DNA of 64,000 bases from an uncultured Oscillospiraceae bacterium. Its GTDB lineage: Bacteria; Bacillota; Clostridia; Oscillospirales; Oscillospiraceae. The stretch covers positions 1 through 64,000 of the forward strand of contig CANQFY010000002.1 of assembly GCA_947600025.1 (NCBI GenBank), read 5' to 3'. Each line of letters begins with the position of its first letter. Positions within the stretch are counted from its first letter, which is position 1. A program made the position numbers and the translations under genes. The notes beneath the pieces are model-generated. The model made no database searches. It had not been told where the DNA came from and was given only the letters and a program-made list of their open reading frames with translations. This document shows positions 28,486 through 39,221 of the stretch, in pieces.

Positions 28486-29708
28486 GTCGATTCCTCCCAA
28501 ATGTTCAGAATTTGGTCTACTGCCTGGGGAATAGGGCCGTTGTTGTCGATCGTGAAGTCCGCAAAAGCGTGGTACAGGGGGCTTCGGACCCGCTCCATCT
28601 CCGCCAGATTTCCGGCCAGGGACAGTGGCCGCCCCTCTTTCGGTAGGCTGCTCACGTCCCGTCGGATCCAGAATACCTGCCCATTTTGCCGCAGCAGGGC
28701 CCGGTTTTCCGTCCTGGTGACGCAGCCGCCGCCGGTGGCGAGGATCTTTCCCCGCTCCTTGCCCAGGGCTTCCAGCGCTTTGGTCTCCCAGGCCCGGAAT
28801 CCGGCCTCGCCTTCCTGCTCAAAAATGCCGGGGATGGGCATTTCGGCCATTTTTTCCACCAGCTCGTCAGCATCCACAGCCTCCAACCCTGTCCGGGCCG
28901 CCAATATGGCCGCCAGGGTGGATTTCCCGGCACCGGGCATTCCAATGAGGACGATGTTTTCCATCTGCCGCCGGAGCTTACCGTAAATGGTGCCGATAGC
29001 TCCGTCCGATATTTCCCGACCCAGGAACCACTGAGCGCTCTCCTTGGCCTGGGCTACCAGCATCCACAGCCCGTTTACCGCCACCAGCCCTCGATCCTCC
29101 GCTTCCTGCAAGAGCCGGGTCCTGGCGGGGTTGTAGATGAGATCCAGCACCCCCTCCAACGCTGGAAAGGCGTCCAGACGCATGGGAGCGGCCTCCGTTT
29201 TGGGGTACATCCCCACCGGGGTGGCGTTGACAATAACGGCGGCGTCACTGTGGCGGTCCAGATTCCCGTAGTTGTCTGGCCCGGAGCGGGAGATCACCAC
29301 GATCCTTGCCCCCAGCTCCTCCAGCGCCGCCTGAGCCGTGGCGGAGGCCCCGCCGCTGCCCAGGACCAGGCACTTTTTTCCGGCCACGTCCAATCTGCTG
29401 CGCCGGACCATGGCGGTAAAGCCAAAGTAGTCCGTATTGTGGCCCAGCAGGCTTCCATCCGGCTGGCGGACCAGGGTATTCACCGCCCCCAGCCGCCGGG
29501 CGATGGGGGTCAGCTCGGCACAGTAGGGGATTACCGCTTTTTTATAGGGGATGGTCACGTTGAGCCCGGAAAAATCCCCGTTTTTCAGAAATTCCCCCAG
29601 TTTTTCCGGGGCCACCTCGATGAGGTCATAGGAATAGTCCCCCAGGCAGGCGTGGATTTGGGGAGAATAGCTGTGCCCCAGCTTTTCGCCCAGCAGCCCG
29701 CAGCGCAT
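28482..29708 (-). CDS. aroE: Bifunctional shikimate dehydrogenase - shikimate kinase (AroE-AroK fusion)
   Basis: AroE half 'GLLGEKLGHSYSPQIH...NVTIPYKKAVIPY' then AroK half 'NIVLIGMPGAGKSTLAAILAARTG...ATGGGCVTR'. Confidence 0.92.
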   Translation of the reverse strand: MRCGLLGEKLGHSYSPQIHACLGDYSYDLIEVAPEKLGEFLKNGDFSGLNVTIPYKKAVIPYCAELTPIARRLGAVNTLVRQPDGSLLGHNTDYFGFTAMVRRSRLDVAGKKCLVLGSGGASATAQAALEELGARIVVISRSGPDNYGNLDRHSDAAVIVNATPVGMYPKTEAAPMRLDAFPALEGVLDLIYNPARTRLLQEAEDRGLVAVNGLWMLVAQAKESAQWFLGREISDGAIGTIYGKLRRQMENIVLIGMPGAGKSTLAAILAARTGLEAVDADELVEKMAEMPIPGIFEQEGEAGFRAWETKALEALGKERGKILATGGGCVTRTENRALLRQNGQVFWIRRDVSSLPKEGRPLSLAGNLAEMERVRSPLYHAFADFTIDNNGPIPQAVDQILNIWEEST

Positions 29709-30850
29709 CAGACCACCTCGCTGTAACTGCCCAGGTACTTGAATTCCTCGCACATATCCTCCAGCTCGCACATGAGCTGGACAAATTCTTCGGAGTAGAT
29801 GGAGGTTTCCAGGTCAAAGTAGAACATGAACTCAAACTCCCGCTCCGGGATGGGCCGGGACTCCAGCTTGGTCACGTTAATGCCCAGGGCAAAGAGCCGG
29901 GCCAGGACGGTGTACAGCGCGCCGGGCCGGTGGGGGAGGATCATCATCAGACTGGTTTTGTCCGCGCCGGGATAAATCTCCAGGTTCTTGCTGATGCAGA
30001 TGAACCGGGTCCGGTTGTTTCCCTCGTCCTGGACGGAAGAAGCCAGGCAGGATAGGCCATAGAGCTCTCCGCAGCTCCGGCTGGACAGGGCGGCCACGTC
30101 CTTCCGGCCCGATTGGGCCACCATTTGGGCGGCCACGGCGGTATTTTCCACGGGAATGGCCTTGGCGGCAGGCAGATTCTTGAGAAATTCGGAGCATTGG
30201 CTGATGGCCTGCTCATGGGAGTAGATCTCTCGAATGTCCTCCAGCTTTGCCCCTGGATTTCCCAGCAGATTGTGATCCACCTTCAGCCGGAAGGTGCGGA
30301 CGATGGAGAAATTGTGGCGGATCATCAGATCGTAGACCTTCTTCACGCTGCCCGCGGTGGAGTTTTCAATGGGCAGAATACCGTATTGGCACAGCCCCTG
30401 CTCGATGGCGTTGAAGACTCCCTCAAAATTTTTAAAATAGAGAATAAAGGGGCTTTTAAAGATTTTCTCGCAGGCGATCTGGGAGTAAGCCCCTTCCACA
30501 CCCTGGCAGGCCACCATGGGCGCCTGGGGAAAGAGCTGGGGCGTGGAGGCGATGGACTCCGTAATTTTTTTGTACAGCTCCGTGGTGCCCGCGTTCCGCC
30601 GGGACTGATAGCTCCGACTCAGGCCGATGAGCATGGAGAAAAGGACCCGGGTGTAGTTTGCCATCTCCGGTCCGGCCTTCTTTGCCATGTCCATCAGCTT
30701 TTCCCGCTCCCGCAGGGGCGCCACCACGGGCAGGCCCTGTTCCTTCTTGTAGTCCGCGATTTGGGCGGAAATACCCATCCGCTCTACAAAAAGCTGTAAA
30801 AGCCCATCGTCCACCCGGTCGATTTCCTGGCGAAGCTCGCTCAATTCCAT
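29708..30850 (-). CDS. pheA: Chorismate mutase - prephenate dehydratase (P-protein)
   Basis: N-terminal CM, prephenate dehydratase 'GVEGAYSQIA...GILPIENSTAGSV', ACT 'LPHRPGALYTVLARLFALGINVTKLESRPI'. Confidence 0.93.
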   Translation of the reverse strand: MELSELRQEIDRVDDGLLQLFVERMGISAQIADYKKEQGLPVVAPLREREKLMDMAKKAGPEMANYTRVLFSMLIGLSRSYQSRRNAGTTELYKKITESIASTPQLFPQAPMVACQGVEGAYSQIACEKIFKSPFILYFKNFEGVFNAIEQGLCQYGILPIENSTAGSVKKVYDLMIRHNFSIVRTFRLKVDHNLLGNPGAKLEDIREIYSHEQAISQCSEFLKNLPAAKAIPVENTAVAAQMVAQSGRKDVAALSSRSCGELYGLSCLASSVQDEGNNRTRFICISKNLEIYPGADKTSLMMILPHRPGALYTVLARLFALGINVTKLESRPIPEREFEFMFYFDLETSIYSEEFVQLMCELEDMCEEFKYLGSYSEVV

Positions 30851-31923
30851 AGTTTTCCCTCCTGTAAACAGATATCCATCACCGCCAACGCCGCCGCGGC
30901 CTCGATCACCGGTACGGCCCTGGGAACGATGCAGGGGTCATGCCGCCCCTTGATTTCCAATGTTTGAATGGTATTCTGAGAAAAAGAGACGCTTTGCTGC
31001 TTTTTGGAGATGGAGGGGGTGGGCTTGATCGCCGCCTGAAAAATCAGGGGCATGCCCGTGGTAAGCCCGCCCAGGATTCCGCCCGCTCGGTTGGTCACGG
31101 GCCGGATCCGCCCGTTTTCCACAGTGTATGGGTCGTTGTTTTCGCTGCCCTTAAGATAGGCGGCGGCAAAGCCGGCGCCGAAATCCACGCCCTTCACCGC
31201 CGGTACGGCGAACACCGCGCTGGCGATCCGGTTTTCCATCCCGCCGAACATGGGCTCTCCCAGCCCCACCGGCAGACCTGTTATGGCGCACTCGATGACG
31301 CCGCCCACGCTGTCCCCCTGGGCCCGGGCCGCCTCGATGGCGGCGCGCATAGCCTCCCCGGCCTGGGGGTCTAAAACGGGGAAGTCCTTCCCGATTTTTT
31401 CCACCTCCGGCGTCACAGGGTCGAAGCTCCCGCCGCCGATGCCTGCCAGGACGGCGATATGGGCGTAAATTTCAATGCCCAGCCTGTTCAGCCACTGTTT
31501 GCACAGCCCGCCGGCGACGCACAATGGCGCCGTCAGGCGGCCGGAAAAGTGTCCGCCGCCTGACACGTCCTGAAATCCTCCGTACTTGACCTGGGCGGGG
31601 AAGTCCGCGTGACCCGGCCGGGGGCAGTCGGCAATTTCCCGGTAGTCTCCCGAGCGGGTGTTCTGATTGTAGATCACGGCGCAAATGGGGGCCCCGCAGG
31701 TGTGGCCCTCCAGGATGCCGGAGAGGAACTCCGGCCGGTCTTCCTCTTTTCGGGTGGTGGACCAGGAATTTCTTCCCGGAGCCCGCCGGTTCAGAAATTC
31801 CTGTAAGGCGTCCGGATCCACCGGCAGCCCTGCCGGGATCCCGTCCAGAGTCATGCCGATGGCTTTCCCGTGGGACTGCCCGAAGACGGACAGCTTCAGC
31901 TTATCCCCGAATGTGCTGCTCAT
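30841..31923 (-). CDS. aroC: Chorismate synthase
   Basis: 'FGQSHGKAIGMTLDGIPAG...RRAPGRNSWSTTRKEEDRPEFLSG'. Confidence 0.95.
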   Translation of the reverse strand: MSSTFGDKLKLSVFGQSHGKAIGMTLDGIPAGLPVDPDALQEFLNRRAPGRNSWSTTRKEEDRPEFLSGILEGHTCGAPICAVIYNQNTRSGDYREIADCPRPGHADFPAQVKYGGFQDVSGGGHFSGRLTAPLCVAGGLCKQWLNRLGIEIYAHIAVLAGIGGGSFDPVTPEVEKIGKDFPVLDPQAGEAMRAAIEAARAQGDSVGGVIECAITGLPVGLGEPMFGGMENRIASAVFAVPAVKGVDFGAGFAAAYLKGSENNDPYTVENGRIRPVTNRAGGILGGLTTGMPLIFQAAIKPTPSISKKQQSVSFSQNTIQTLEIKGRHDPCIVPRAVPVIEAAAALAVMDICLQEGKLWN

Positions 31924-33100
31924 AGCGACCTCCTAACCGGCCAAAATCACGCCAAAAATCCGGGTAAGACTTGACGGCGCACTGCGCCCCCAGTACTGTC
32001 ACCGGCCCCTGGGCCACGGTGGCGGCAATTGCCGCCGCCATAGCGATCCGATGATCGCCGAAGGAATCCACCACGCCGCCCTGATATTGGCAGGGGTACA
32101 CGGTCAGGGCGTCCTCCGTCGCTTCCCCCCGGCCTCCCAGGGCATGGAGCAGAGCCAGAACGCTCTCCACTCGGTCTGATTCCTTTAGCCGCAGCCGCCG
32201 GATCTGGGTAAAGACCGCGCCGCGCTTTGCCCCAGCCGCCACCGCCAGTACCGGCACCAGATCGGGAATGTCCCCGGCGGGAATGGTGGGGCAACCCTCC
32301 AGCATGGGAAGGATCTGCTCCACCGCCCGGTCTCCCTGGGCGGAGTCCGGGTTCAGCCCGCAAATTTCCACCTGGCTTCCCAGAGCGTTGGCGGCCAGAA
32401 AAAAGGCGGCGTTGCTCCAGTCTCCTTCTACCTTCAGCTCCCCGGGGGAGTGGAACCGGTGTCCGCCGGTGAGAGCCAGGCCCTCGGTGCGTACCCCGAA
32501 GGCATCCATGGCCTTTTGCGTCATAGCAAGATAGGGCCGGGATTGCAGCTGCCCCGTGACCCGTACCCGGCTTTCCCCGGGGATCAGCGCCAGGGCCAGC
32601 AGCAGCCCCGTGACGAACTGGCTGGAAATCCCACCGTCCACCGTGTATTCCCCTGGCGACAGCTTTCCCTGGCACCGCAGGGCGTTGGCTGTGGGGCGGT
32701 CAAGGCGACAGCCCATCCGCTCCATTTCCTCCCAGAGAGGGGAGAGAGGCCGTTCCGGGAGCCGCCCGCCCAGGAGAAAGGTGCCGTCCACCCCCAGGGC
32801 CCCCGTTACCGGCAGCAGAAACCGGAGGGTGGAGCCGCTCTCCCCACAGTCCAAATCCGCCCTTTCCGGTATAGACTTGGCAGGCGCGATGGAAAAGCCA
32901 GTTTCCGTCCGCGTCACCTCCGCCCCCAGGGCGCGGAGACACCGGGCGGTGGCGCGGATGTCTTCGCTGATCTGGGGACACACCAGCCGGGTAGGCCCGT
33001 CGGCAAAAGCGGCGCAGATCAGCAGCCGGTGGGCCTGGGACTTGGAGGGAATGGCGTCGATGGTCCCGGCCAGCTTTCCGGGATATATTTTCAGGTCCAT
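31901..33100 (-). CDS. aroA: EPSP synthase
   Basis: 'SKSQAHRLLICAAFA', 'DCGESGSTLRFLLPV', 'IRRLRLKESDRVE', 'DHRIAMAAAIAA'. Confidence 0.95.
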   Translation of the reverse strand: MDLKIYPGKLAGTIDAIPSKSQAHRLLICAAFADGPTRLVCPQISEDIRATARCLRALGAEVTRTETGFSIAPAKSIPERADLDCGESGSTLRFLLPVTGALGVDGTFLLGGRLPERPLSPLWEEMERMGCRLDRPTANALRCQGKLSPGEYTVDGGISSQFVTGLLLALALIPGESRVRVTGQLQSRPYLAMTQKAMDAFGVRTEGLALTGGHRFHSPGELKVEGDWSNAAFFLAANALGSQVEICGLNPDSAQGDRAVEQILPMLEGCPTIPAGDIPDLVPVLAVAAGAKRGAVFTQIRRLRLKESDRVESVLALLHALGGRGEATEDALTVYPCQYQGGVVDSFGDHRIAMAAAIAATVAQGPVTVLGAQCAVKSYPDFWRDFGRLGGRYEQHIRG

Positions 33101-33101
33101 T

Positions 33102-34151
33102 TTACATCCCTGCCTTGAGAAAACCTTCCAGCTGCGCCACCGGGGTAGGCACGATCCGGCAGTCCCCGATGGCGGCGGGGAGGATCAGATTGACGGTATC
33201 ACCCGCCCGCTTTTTGTCGGATAGAGCGGCCTTTGCCAGCTCCTCCGGGGGGATGGCGGTGGAAACCGGAAGGGAAAACCGCTCCAGTACCGCCAGGATC
33301 CGGTCCCGGTCCGCTGTTTGGCAGAGCCCCATTTTCGCGGCGGCCCGGCTGACGATGGCCATGCCGATGGCCACCGCCTTCCCATGAGAGATGGTGAAGC
33401 CGCTTCGGGCCTCCACACCGTGGCCCACGGTGTGCCCCAGATTCAGCTTCTGCCGCTGCCCCCGGTCAAATTCATCCTGGGCCACTACATCCCGCTTCAA
33501 TTCCACACACCGGGCGATCACCGCTTCCCGGTCAAAACCTAAGCCCTTTTCCTCTAAATGGGCAAACAGAGCGGGGTCATACAAAACGCCGTATTTGATC
33601 ACCTCGGCGCACCCATCCCGGAAAACAACCTCCGGCAGGGTGTTCAGCGTGTCGGTATCGCACAGCACCAGGCTGGGCTGATAGAAGGCCCCCGCCAGGT
33701 TTTTCCCCTCCGGCAGATCGATGGCGGTTTTTCCGCCCACAGAGGAATCCACCGCCGCCAGCAGCGTGGTGGGGACCTGTGCATAGGCGATCCCCCGCAG
33801 ATAGGTGGCGGCGGCAAAGCCGGTGAGATCTCCCACCACGCCGCCGCCCAGGGCGACCAGGCAGTCAGACCGGGTCAGCTTTTCCCCAGCCAGAAAGGAC
33901 AAAAGAGACAGATATTCCTGCCCATTTTTGCTGGCCTCCCCGGCGGGAATGGTATATGTTACCGTCTCCGCCACCGGCGTCCAGGATTCCACCGCCCGGG
34001 CCGCGTAAAGGGGCGCCACCCGACTGTCCGTCACCAGACAGATCTTTTGGGGCCGGAGTCTGGCGGCGATCTCCGGACCAAGTCGGTTCAGAAGGCCCGG
34101 ACCGATGCCCACATCGTAGGCGCGGGAGGCGTTCACACGCACCCATTTCAT
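33102..34151 (-). CDS. aroB: 3-dehydroquinate synthase
   Basis: 'ALGGGVVGDLTGFAAATYLRGIAYAQVPTTLLAAVDSSVGGKTAIDLPEGKNLAGAFYQP'. Confidence 0.95.
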   Translation of the reverse strand: MKWVRVNASRAYDVGIGPGLLNRLGPEIAARLRPQKICLVTDSRVAPLYAARAVESWTPVAETVTYTIPAGEASKNGQEYLSLLSFLAGEKLTRSDCLVALGGGVVGDLTGFAAATYLRGIAYAQVPTTLLAAVDSSVGGKTAIDLPEGKNLAGAFYQPSLVLCDTDTLNTLPEVVFRDGCAEVIKYGVLYDPALFAHLEEKGLGFDREAVIARCVELKRDVVAQDEFDRGQRQKLNLGHTVGHGVEARSGFTISHGKAVAIGMAIVSRAAAKMGLCQTADRDRILAVLERFSLPVSTAIPPEELAKAALSDKKRAGDTVNLILPAAIGDCRIVPTPVAQLEGFLKAGM

Positions 34152-34974
34152 CCGTCCACCGCCTCCTTTTTCCGCCGCCCTTCTTCCAGAAGGGCCTCTA
34201 ACGCTTCCCGGTCGCCCTCGGCGATGGCCTGCCGGTAGGCGATCAAATTCTCGATATATAGATCCAATTCAAAAAGCAGCGGCTCCCGGTTATCCAGGAA
34301 CAGTTCCGCCCACATCCCGGGATTCAGCCAGGCCACCCGGGTCAGATCCTTATAGCTCCCGGCGGAAAAGCCCTTGTGGCTCCCGGCGGTGGGGGACTTA
34401 ATAAAGGCGTTGCTGACGATGTGGGGCATCTGGGAGGTAAAGGCGATCATCCGGTCATGCTCCGGGGCGGTGGTGACGGAGAAGGAGCCAAAATGGCAGG
34501 GGGCCAGGGCGTCCTTCACCCGCTGCAGTAGCTCCGGGTCGTCGAAAACCGGGGGTACCAGCACCATGGGCGCGCCCTGGAACAGATTGGAGCGGCTGTA
34601 CTTAAACCCGGAATAATGGGAACCCGCCATGGGATGCCCCCCCACGAAGGTGAAGCCGTACTTTTCCGCCAGGGGGAAGCATTTTTCGCAGACCTCCCGT
34701 TTCACGCCGCAACAGTCTAAAACCAGAGCTTCTTTGGCAACATAGGGGGCGTTTTCCTCCAGCCAGGCAATGGAGCCCCCGGGATAGATGGCCAGCAGCA
34801 GCAGCTGGCACTGTCCCACGGTTTCTCGGTCCAGCTTTCCCGTGACGGCCCCCGCCAGTTGGGCAAAGGAAAGGATGGATTCGTCCCGGTCCCAGGAGTA
34901 GACGGCGTGGCCGGCCTTGGCGTAGGCCCGGGCCAGGGAACCGCCGATCAGTCCCAGACCCAGGATCCCGACGG

Positions 34975-34978
<4 letters not shown>
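34148..34978 (-). CDS. tyrA: Prephenate dehydrogenase
   Basis: 'MTVGILGLGLIGGSLARAYAKAGH', 'GGHPMAGSHYSGF', 'FTSQMPHIVSNAF'. Confidence 0.9.
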
Positions 34979-35976
<998 letters not shown>

Positions 35977-35993
35977 AAATAACAACTCCTCGC

Positions 35994-36033
35994 AAAAAAA
36001 TCACGCCGCACATTCTTTGAGTGAAGTGCGGCG
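35994..36033 (-). terminator. Leader (attenuator) terminator upstream of aroF
   Basis: Minus strand CGCCGCAC ... GTGCGGCG followed closely by T7, 18 nt before the aroF start. Confidence 0.75.
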
Positions 36034-36081
36034 CGTTCCAAATGACAGTTCCGGTTTTAGAATCCCTTGCAGCACAAAACT

Positions 36082-36112
36082 CTATTACTTTTTCCCGTTG
36101 CAAAAGTAATAG
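36082..36112 (-). promoter_or_regulatory. Leader hairpin overlapping the Tyr-Tyr-Phe codons and stop codon
   Basis: CTATTACTTTT (N9) AAAAGTAATAG, 11-bp perfect stem. Confidence 0.65.
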
Positions 36113-36153
36113 TCAAAATAAAAGTAGCCGCGGAGGATATTCATAGCCATCAT
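36085..36153 (-). CDS. Aromatic-rich leader peptide of the aro operon
   Basis: GGAGG SD then MMAMNILRGYFYFDYYFCNGKK**; 7 of 8 residues at positions 10-17 are Tyr/Phe. Confidence 0.75.
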   Translation of the reverse strand: MMAMNILRGYFYFDYYFCNGKK

Positions 36154-36178
36154 GGGCCTCCAGATACCGGTTTTCTTG

Positions 36179-36207
36179 AATATACCACATTTCCTCAAAA
36201 TTTGCAA
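36179..36207 (-). promoter_or_regulatory. SigmaA promoter of the aro operon
   Basis: TTGCAA-N17-TATATT on the minus strand, upstream of the leader ORF. Confidence 0.65.
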
Positions 36208-36289
36208 GAGGAAAATTAACGAATCCTACCCAATTTTCTGGACCGATCCTATGGTATCCTAAATAAAAACAAAAAACGGAGGAACAGCC

Positions 36290-38437
36290 ATGGATTCCTT
36301 TTTTCAAACGCTGAATCCGTCCCAGCTCCAAGCGGCCCAGGATACGGAAGGGTATCTCCGGGTGGTGGCGGGGGCCGGCTCGGGAAAGACCCGAACTCTT
36401 GCCGCTCGGTATCTGTATTTGGTGGAGGATCTGGGGATCTCCACCGCCAACATCCTCTGCCTGACCTTTACCAACAAGGCGGCGGCGGAGATGAAGAAGC
36501 GGATTCGCGCCCACCTGCCGGATCAGGATCTGGGGCGGATCACCACCTTTCACGGCTTTTGCGTGGGGCTTTTGAAGGAGGACTGCCATGTAGTGGAGTA
36601 TCCCAGCGCCTTTTTGGTGCTGGACGAGGAGGACAAGGAGGCCATGCTCCGCCGGGTCTTCGAGGACTTGGGCATCACCGGCCGGGACATGACCATCCAG
36701 GACGCGGTGGATTACATCGGCTGGCGGAAGGGGGGCCGGGGGTATGTCAAAACCCTCATCGACCCAGACCTGGAGCGACTGCGGGACCATGAAAAGCAGG
36801 CCACGACTCTCAAGGACAAGGTCCTCTACCGCTATTTTTATGAGCAGCGAAAGTGCTACGGCCTGGATTTTGACGATCTGGTGTATTTCACCTTGTACAT
36901 TTTGGAGCAGGACCGGTCCGTCCGGGAAAAGTGGCAGCATCGGCTGGAATATGTGATGGTGGACGAGTTCCAGGACATTGATAAGGACCAGTACGCCCTG
37001 GCGGATATTCTGTCGGGCTATCACAAGAATCTTTTTGTGGTGGGGGACCCGGATCAGACCATCTATACCTGGCGGGGCGCCGACGTGAAGTTTCTTTTGG
37101 AATTTGACAGCCGCCACCCGGGGACCAAGACCATTTATCTCAACGAAAACTACCGCTCCGTACCTCCGGTACTCGCCGCGGCAAACGCTCTCATTGCCCA
37201 CAACCGGGACCGGTTGGATAAAAAACTGGTGCCCGTCCGCGCCGGCACCAGAAAGCCATTGTACTTCCACGCTAAAAACAGCCAGCTGGAGGCGGATTGG
37301 CTCACCGCTCAAATGCGAGCCCTGCACGATGGGGGAATGGCCTATTCCCAGATGGGGGTGCTCTACCGGGCCCACTACGTCTCCCGGGCGGTGGAGGAGT
37401 CCCTGATTCGCAGCCGGATCCCCTATGTGCTCTATTCCGGCGTGGAATTTTATAAACGGAAAGAAATCAAGGACGTGTTATGTTACCTTCGGATGCTCTA
37501 CTCCGGAGATGATGTCAGTTTCCTGCGCACCGTTAACGAGCCCCGCCGGGGTGTGGGCCGCCGGCGGATCGCCGCCTTAAAGGAGTACGCCGAATGGAAC
37601 CAGTGCAGCCTGTTCGACGCGCTGCTGGCCAATCTGGAGACGGAGCTGTTCCGCCGGAGCCGGGCCCGGGAGTATGTCCGGCTGATCGAAAAATACCGGG
37701 CGATCTACGACCAACTGGACCTGACCGATCTGCTTTCCGGCATCCTCAGCGAAAGCGGCTACGAGGCGGCCCTCCGGGCCTCCGGGGAGGAGGAGCGGCT
37801 GGACAACCTGGCGGAGCTAAAGCAGGCGGTGTATGACTTTCAGCTGAAAGCAGGGGAGGAGGTCACCCTGGGCAACTACCTGGATCACGCGGCCCTCTTT
37901 ACCAATATGGATCAGACGGAGCGGGCGGAGGCGGTAAAGCTGATGACGGTCCACGCCGCCAAGGGCCTGGAATTTCCGGTGGTGTTTCTCTGTGGATTGT
38001 CCGAGGGGATTTTCCCCGGCAAGCGGGCCAACACCCGGGAAAAGCTGGAGGAGGAGCGGCGGCTGTGCTATGTGGCCATGACCCGGGCCCGGGACCGGCT
38101 GTACCTGTCCGATGCCGCCGGGAACAACTATGACGGCACAGGCCGTCTGCCCAGTCGGTTCCTGTTCAACGCCGGCCAGGAGAATGTGGACTACGTCGTG
38201 CCCCTGGACCCAGAGCTGGTGGACAGGGCCCAGAACCTGATCTCCGGGACCGAGAATTTGCCACCTCGGGTCCCCCGGGAGGACCCCCAGATCGGAAAAA
38301 CGGTGGACCATCCGGTTTTCGGACCGGGAAAAATCATTGGCGTTCCCCGGGATCAGAGCGGCTACATCATCCAGTTTGACAGGATCCCCACGCCCCGCAC
38401 CCTGTCCAAAAATATCTGCCTGGCGCTTCTGCAATAA
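36290..38437 (+). CDS. UvrD/PcrA-type ATP-dependent helicase
   Basis: 'GAGSGKTRTLAARYLYLV', 'CLTFTNKAAAEMKKR', 'DEFQDIDKDQY', 'GDPDQTIYTWRGA', 'LMTVHAAKGLEFPVVFL'. Confidence 0.93.
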   Translation: MDSFFQTLNPSQLQAAQDTEGYLRVVAGAGSGKTRTLAARYLYLVEDLGISTANILCLTFTNKAAAEMKKRIRAHLPDQDLGRITTFHGFCVGLLKEDCHVVEYPSAFLVLDEEDKEAMLRRVFEDLGITGRDMTIQDAVDYIGWRKGGRGYVKTLIDPDLERLRDHEKQATTLKDKVLYRYFYEQRKCYGLDFDDLVYFTLYILEQDRSVREKWQHRLEYVMVDEFQDIDKDQYALADILSGYHKNLFVVGDPDQTIYTWRGADVKFLLEFDSRHPGTKTIYLNENYRSVPPVLAAANALIAHNRDRLDKKLVPVRAGTRKPLYFHAKNSQLEADWLTAQMRALHDGGMAYSQMGVLYRAHYVSRAVEESLIRSRIPYVLYSGVEFYKRKEIKDVLCYLRMLYSGDDVSFLRTVNEPRRGVGRRRIAALKEYAEWNQCSLFDALLANLETELFRRSRAREYVRLIEKYRAIYDQLDLTDLLSGILSESGYEAALRASGEEERLDNLAELKQAVYDFQLKAGEEVTLGNYLDHAALFTNMDQTERAEAVKLMTVHAAKGLEFPVVFLCGLSEGIFPGKRANTREKLEEERRLCYVAMTRARDRLYLSDAAGNNYDGTGRLPSRFLFNAGQENVDYVVPLDPELVDRAQNLISGTENLPPRVPREDPQIGKTVDHPVFGPGKIIGVPRDQSGYIIQFDRIPTPRTLSKNICLALLQ

Positions 38438-38440
38438 AAA

Positions 38441-38467
38441 ACAGGCATGGCCCTTGCCATGCCTGAA
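38441..38467. terminator. Terminator after the helicase gene
   Basis: CAGGCATGGC cctt GCCATGCCTG. Confidence 0.65.
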
Positions 38468-38491
38468 AATAAACAGCCCGCGATGGGACGT

Positions 38492-39052
38492 CTATTCCGC
38501 GCTTTCATTGGATCTGCAAAACAGCAGCTCCAATATGGCGGTGCAGACGATGAGGGTGTACTTGGAGTCGTTGTAGACGCCCCACGGATGGTTAACATAA
38601 TCAGTGTGATAATTTCGGATCAGATCCATAATGCTGCCGTACGCCATCGCCCGCTTGGGATGCTCCTCCGCCAGATACTGGGCGAAGAAACCTTGCAGCC
38701 CCCGCTCATAGGAGCGGTGCTTTCGCAGATTCTCCTGAAAGCTGTCGTTGTGGGCGTATGTAAAGGCGTCGGTGGTGTAGTGGATCAGCTTGCCCAGCCG
38801 GTAGAAGTCCAGCATCCGTAGCTGTTCCCGGGCCTCCAGGCGGCGGCTGACCCTGCCCACGTAGCGCTGGGAATTGCTCCAGTTGTGGCCCCGGAACCAG
38901 GAGGCGCGAATAGAGCCTTTAATATAGGTTGCGTAGTTCCGGTCCGGCTCTACGCAGCCAATCAAGAAAGCCCGCCGGCAGCGCCTGGGCGCTTCCGCCA
39001 GGAACCGGTCCGCCAGGTAGTGCCCCAGCAGCTGATGACACTCGTACCTCAA
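38492..39052 (-). CDS. Zinc-dependent phospholipase C-like protein
   Basis: His/Asp pattern 'CHQLLGHYLADRF...GCVEPDRN...HNWSNSQ...LGKLIHYTTDAFTYAHN'. Confidence 0.7.
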   Translation of the reverse strand: MRYECHQLLGHYLADRFLAEAPRRCRRAFLIGCVEPDRNYATYIKGSIRASWFRGHNWSNSQRYVGRVSRRLEAREQLRMLDFYRLGKLIHYTTDAFTYAHNDSFQENLRKHRSYERGLQGFFAQYLAEEHPKRAMAYGSIMDLIRNYHTDYVNHPWGVYNDSKYTLIVCTAILELLFCRSNESAE

Positions 39053-39189
39053 ATCCGCATCCTCCCTTCGGTAACCTTATGCTAATCGTAACATATTTTT
39101 CGCCATTTTGCCACTGGGAAAAAATATTTCTATGTTTTACATAAAGATTCCGAAAATAAAAGAGAATATTTATACAAATTGAATAATAA

Positions 39190-39218
39190 CCCGCGGCCAC
39201 CTTCGTGGCCGCGGGTTT
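39190..39218. terminator. Terminator
   Basis: ACCCGCGGCCAC ctt cGTGGCCGCGGGT. Confidence 0.65.
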
Positions 39219-39221
39219 CGG

